From CAKSIW01 sp045576435 (GTDB lineage: Bacteria > Bacillota > Clostridia > Monoglobales > Monoglobaceae): a DNA stretch of 6,371 bases. The notes beneath the pieces were generated by a model. The model had not been told where the DNA came from and made no database searches. It saw nothing but the letters and a program-made list of their open reading frames with translations. Where the stretch lies: assembly GCA_045576435.1 (NCBI GenBank), contig JAZNGL010000038.1:1-6371 (forward strand), given 5' to 3'. Of the stretch, positions 4,837 to 6,371 are shown piece by piece. Both the position numbers and the translations under genes were made by a program. How positions within the stretch are numbered: position 1 is the first letter of the stretch; the number at the start of each line of letters is the position of its first letter.

Positions 4837-4864
4837 CAGGGCAAGAAATTGCCCTGTTTTTTTT
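4837..4864 (+). terminator. strong Rho-independent terminator after the small gene
   Basis: CAGGGCAA (4837-4844) pairs perfectly with TTGCCCTG (4849-4856) around a GAAA tetraloop, followed by eight T (4857-4864). It starts 9 nt after the stop codon of the small gene and closes the two-gene unit. Confidence 0.95.
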
Positions 4865-4897
4865 ATGCAAAAAATTATTAATAAAGAAAACAATATC

Positions 4898-4926
4898 TTT
4901 ACATAGAAAGTTTTTTATGGTAAAAT
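4898..4926 (+). promoter_or_regulatory. sigma-A promoter of pfp
   Basis: TTTACA (4898-4903) and TAAAAT (4921-4926) are 17 bases apart, and each is five of six to consensus. Transcription would start near 4932-4934, which rules out the in-frame ATG at 4927 as the start codon. Confidence 0.75.
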
Positions 4927-4971
4927 ATGAATATACTTTTAAATAATATTACAATAGAGGAAGGAAAAAAT

Positions 4972-6198
4972 ATGAAAAATTTATTGGTTGCTCAATCAGG
5001 CGGCCCAACAGCTGTTATTAATTCATCACTTGCCGGTGTAATCAAAGGCGGATTTGATAATCCATCTGAGATTGGAAAAGTTTATGGTGGGCTTAACGGA
5101 ATTGAGGGAATAGAGAATGAGAACATTATAGAGCTTGATATGTTTAAAGATTCTGAAAAATTGAATATTCTTAAACAAACACCATCTTCAAAGCTTGGTT
5201 CTTGCAGGAGAAAGTTGCCGGCTGTAGAGGATAGTCCTGAGGTTTATGAGAATATTTTCAGAGTTTTTGAAAAGTATAATATAGGATATTTTTGTTATAT
5301 AGGCGGAAATGACTCCATGGATACTGTTAATAAGCTCAGTCAGTTTGCAGAGAAATGTGGCAGTGACATAAAGGTTGTTGGAGTGCCTAAAACAATTGAT
5401 AACGATTTGGTTATGACGGACCACACACCGGGTTATGGCTCTGCATCAAAATTTGTAGCTAATTCAATGAGACAGCTTAGCCTTGACACAGGTGTTTATA
5501 AGATGCCATCGGTTATTGTTCTTGAAATAATGGGAAGAAATGCAGGTTGGTTAACAGCTGCAGCTGCACTTGGAAATGATTCAAATGTTTCTGCGGCAGA
5601 TATTATTTGTTTACCTGAAATTCCGTTTGATGTTGATGATTTTCTTAAAAAGGTTGAAAGTGTGAGTAAGGAACAAAAAACGGTCATGATTGCCGTATCA
5701 GAAGGAATTAAAGATAAGGAAGGCAAATATATTGCAGAAAGCTCTGCGAAAAACAGAGATGATAAGTTTGCGCATGCGGCGCTTGGCGGAGTTGGAAGAA
5801 CAATAGAGGCACACATTTCAACAGGGCTTGGTTTGAAAACAAGAACAATTGAATTGAGCACGCTTCAGCGTTGTTGGTCTGTTGGAACTTCTCTTTGTGA
5901 TGTTAATGAAGCTTTTGCTGTGGGATATGAAGGTGTTAAGTTTGCACTTGAGGGAAAATCCGGAATTATGCCTGGATTTAAGAGAACATCAAACTCACCG
6001 TATGCAATGGAAATTGTTCCATTTCCGGTTAAGGAAATCGCAAATTTAGAGAAAAAAGTTCCTCAGAATATGATTACCGAGGATGGCTTTGGAGTTACCT
6101 CTGATTTTATTACATATGCTTCTCCGCTTATACAGGGCGAACCTAATATAGTATATGAAAATGGAATTATAAAATTCACAGAACAACTTCACAAATAA
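4972..6198 (+). CDS. pfp: 6-phosphofructokinase, pyrophosphate-dependent type
   Basis: This cytoplasmic glycolytic enzyme phosphorylates fructose 6-phosphate to the 1,6-bisphosphate. PPi-using forms work reversibly and spare ATP, common in anaerobes. The 408-residue protein shows the PFK fold motifs in order: QSGGPTAVIN (residues 8-17), IGGNDS (110-115), PKTIDND (139-145) with the presumed catalytic base Asp143, and MGRNAGW (187-193) for substrate binding. Asp114 in GGNDS stands where ATP enzymes have Gly (GGDGS), and Lys140 stands where they have Gly (GTIDND). Both changes are established signs of pyrophosphate use. The start is ATG 4972, 7 nt after GAGGAAGG (4957-4964); the longer frame from 4927 would begin in the promoter. 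The gene has its own promoter and terminator. Confidence 0.92.
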   Translation: MKNLLVAQSGGPTAVINSSLAGVIKGGFDNPSEIGKVYGGLNGIEGIENENIIELDMFKDSEKLNILKQTPSSKLGSCRRKLPAVEDSPEVYENIFRVFEKYNIGYFCYIGGNDSMDTVNKLSQFAEKCGSDIKVVGVPKTIDNDLVMTDHTPGYGSASKFVANSMRQLSLDTGVYKMPSVIVLEIMGRNAGWLTAAAALGNDSNVSAADIICLPEIPFDVDDFLKKVESVSKEQKTVMIAVSEGIKDKEGKYIAESSAKNRDDKFAHAALGGVGRTIEAHISTGLGLKTRTIELSTLQRCWSVGTSLCDVNEAFAVGYEGVKFALEGKSGIMPGFKRTSNSPYAMEIVPFPVKEIANLEKKVPQNMITEDGFGVTSDFITYASPLIQGEPNIVYENGIIKFTEQLHK

Positions 6199-6199
6199 A

Positions 6200-6229
6200 A
6201 AAGAAGGGACTTTTAAAAGTCCCTTCTTT
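6200..6229 (+). terminator. terminator after pfp (possibly bidirectional)
   Basis: A perfect 15-bp inverted repeat, AAAGAAGGGACTTTT with AAAAGTCCCTTCTTT, begins directly after the pfp stop. It has A-rich sequence on the left and T-rich on the right. A hairpin loop must use some central A/T pairs. Because it is symmetrical, it could stop transcription from either side. Confidence 0.85.
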
Positions 6230-6257
6230 AATTGGTGCCTTTAGGCGTGGAAATAAA

Positions 6258-6276
6258 CCCCCAGTTCTACTGGGGG
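6258..6276 (+). repeat. subterminal hairpin of the IS200-type left end
   Basis: CCCCCAGT (6258-6265) pairs perfectly with ACTGGGGG (6269-6276) around a TCT loop. In IS200/IS605 elements such an imperfect or perfect palindrome near each end is recognised as single-stranded DNA by the TnpA tyrosine transposase. It lacks a T-run, so a terminator role alone is less likely. Confidence 0.65.
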
Positions 6277-6290
6277 AGCAATAAAAAGCT

Positions 6291-6319
6291 TTAGCATGAG
6301 AAAACCTCCATGATATAAT
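6291..6319 (+). promoter_or_regulatory. candidate promoter of the IS transposase
   Basis: TTAGCA (6291-6296, four of six) and TATAAT (6314-6319, exact consensus) are 17 bases apart. The -10 element overlaps the left arm of the 17-bp inverted repeat, and transcription would start near 6325, downstream of that arm. Confidence 0.6.
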
Positions 6320-6368
6320 AGTAAATGGTTTGGCGACCGCATTACAAAAAATATATCATGGAGGTTTT
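6301..6368 (+). promoter_or_regulatory. ribosome-binding-site-sequestering inverted repeat
   Basis: AAAACCTCCATGATATA (6301-6317) is the exact reverse complement of TATATCATGGAGGTTTT (6352-6368), with 34 bases between. The right arm contains GGAGG, the expected ribosome binding site of the transposase; the left arm contains the anti-site CCTCC. An RNA that includes both arms would hide the site in a 17-bp helix. Repression of IS200 tnpA by a 5' hairpin covering its ribosome binding site is established for the enterobacterial element. Confidence 0.8.
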
Positions 6369-6371
6369 TAA

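Larger units (their letters stand above)
6234..6371 (+). mobile_element. left end of an IS200-type insertion sequence (partial)
   Basis: The last bases carry the layout of the left end of IS200/IS605-family elements of the tnpA-only IS200 kind: a subterminal hairpin, a long non-coding leader, and a ribosome-binding-site hairpin. The window ends with a strong GGAGG (6360-6364) and 7 further bases, exactly where a transposase start codon would follow. The left boundary is uncertain (somewhere about 6230-6250). These elements have no terminal inverted repeats and make no target duplication, so it cannot be fixed from sequence alone. The insertion lies just after the pfp terminator and disrupts no visible gene. 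The transposase itself is outside the window. Confidence 0.7.

Noticed and set aside
4927..4971. ATG 4927 as start of the phosphofructokinase
   Set aside because: It directly abuts the -10 element and lies upstream of the predicted transcript start; the family N-terminus and ribosome binding site support 4972.
1..6371. CRISPR array, tRNA or rRNA genes, phage genes
   Set aside because: No regularly spaced direct repeats, cloverleaf sequences, rRNA-like segments or phage proteins were seen on either strand.

Overview
The window comes from the chromosome of a low-GC Gram-positive bacterium, most likely an anaerobic member of the Clostridia. This rests on four things: the AT-rich sequence; the order rpmG-secE-nusG-rplK-rplA-rplJ-rplL with strong AGGAGG-type ribosome binding sites; a Firmicutes-style L10 leader; and a phosphofructokinase whose active-site residues point to pyrophosphate rather than ATP. 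No species can be named. All genes are on the + strand.

Positions 1-3614 are translation and transcription housekeeping. A possible end of an upstream transcript (1-30) is followed by rpmG (L33, TTG start), secE, nusG, rplK (L11) and rplA (L1), ending at a strong terminator (2338-2367). Two RNA motifs of the same architecture sit just before rplK and just before rplA. Both look like binding sites for ribosomal protein L1, so L1 may control both genes separately. A second unit has its own promoter (2396-2424), an L10 leader RNA with a terminator-like hairpin, then rplJ (L10) and rplL (L7/L12), and ends at another terminator (3581-3614). rpoB, which usually follows rplL, is absent here.

Positions 3615-4864 hold an accessory unit of unknown function. 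A perfect-consensus sigma-A promoter, with a palindrome in its spacer, drives a leader of about 120 nt. It is followed by a secreted, cysteine-free, beta-rich 240-residue protein and a 67-residue acidic small protein, and the unit ends at a strong terminator. This is the least explained part of the window.

Positions 4865-6229 hold a single-gene unit: promoter, pfp-type phosphofructokinase and terminator. The last ~135 bases look like the left end of an IS200-type insertion sequence. They contain a subterminal GC-rich hairpin, a promoter, and a 17-bp perfect inverted repeat whose right arm holds the ribosome binding site of the transposase expected just beyond the window.

Most of the window is ordinary core genome. 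The parts worth a second look are the paired L1-type motifs, the secreted-protein/small-protein unit, and the IS200 leader, whose geometry would silence read-through transcripts while sparing its own.
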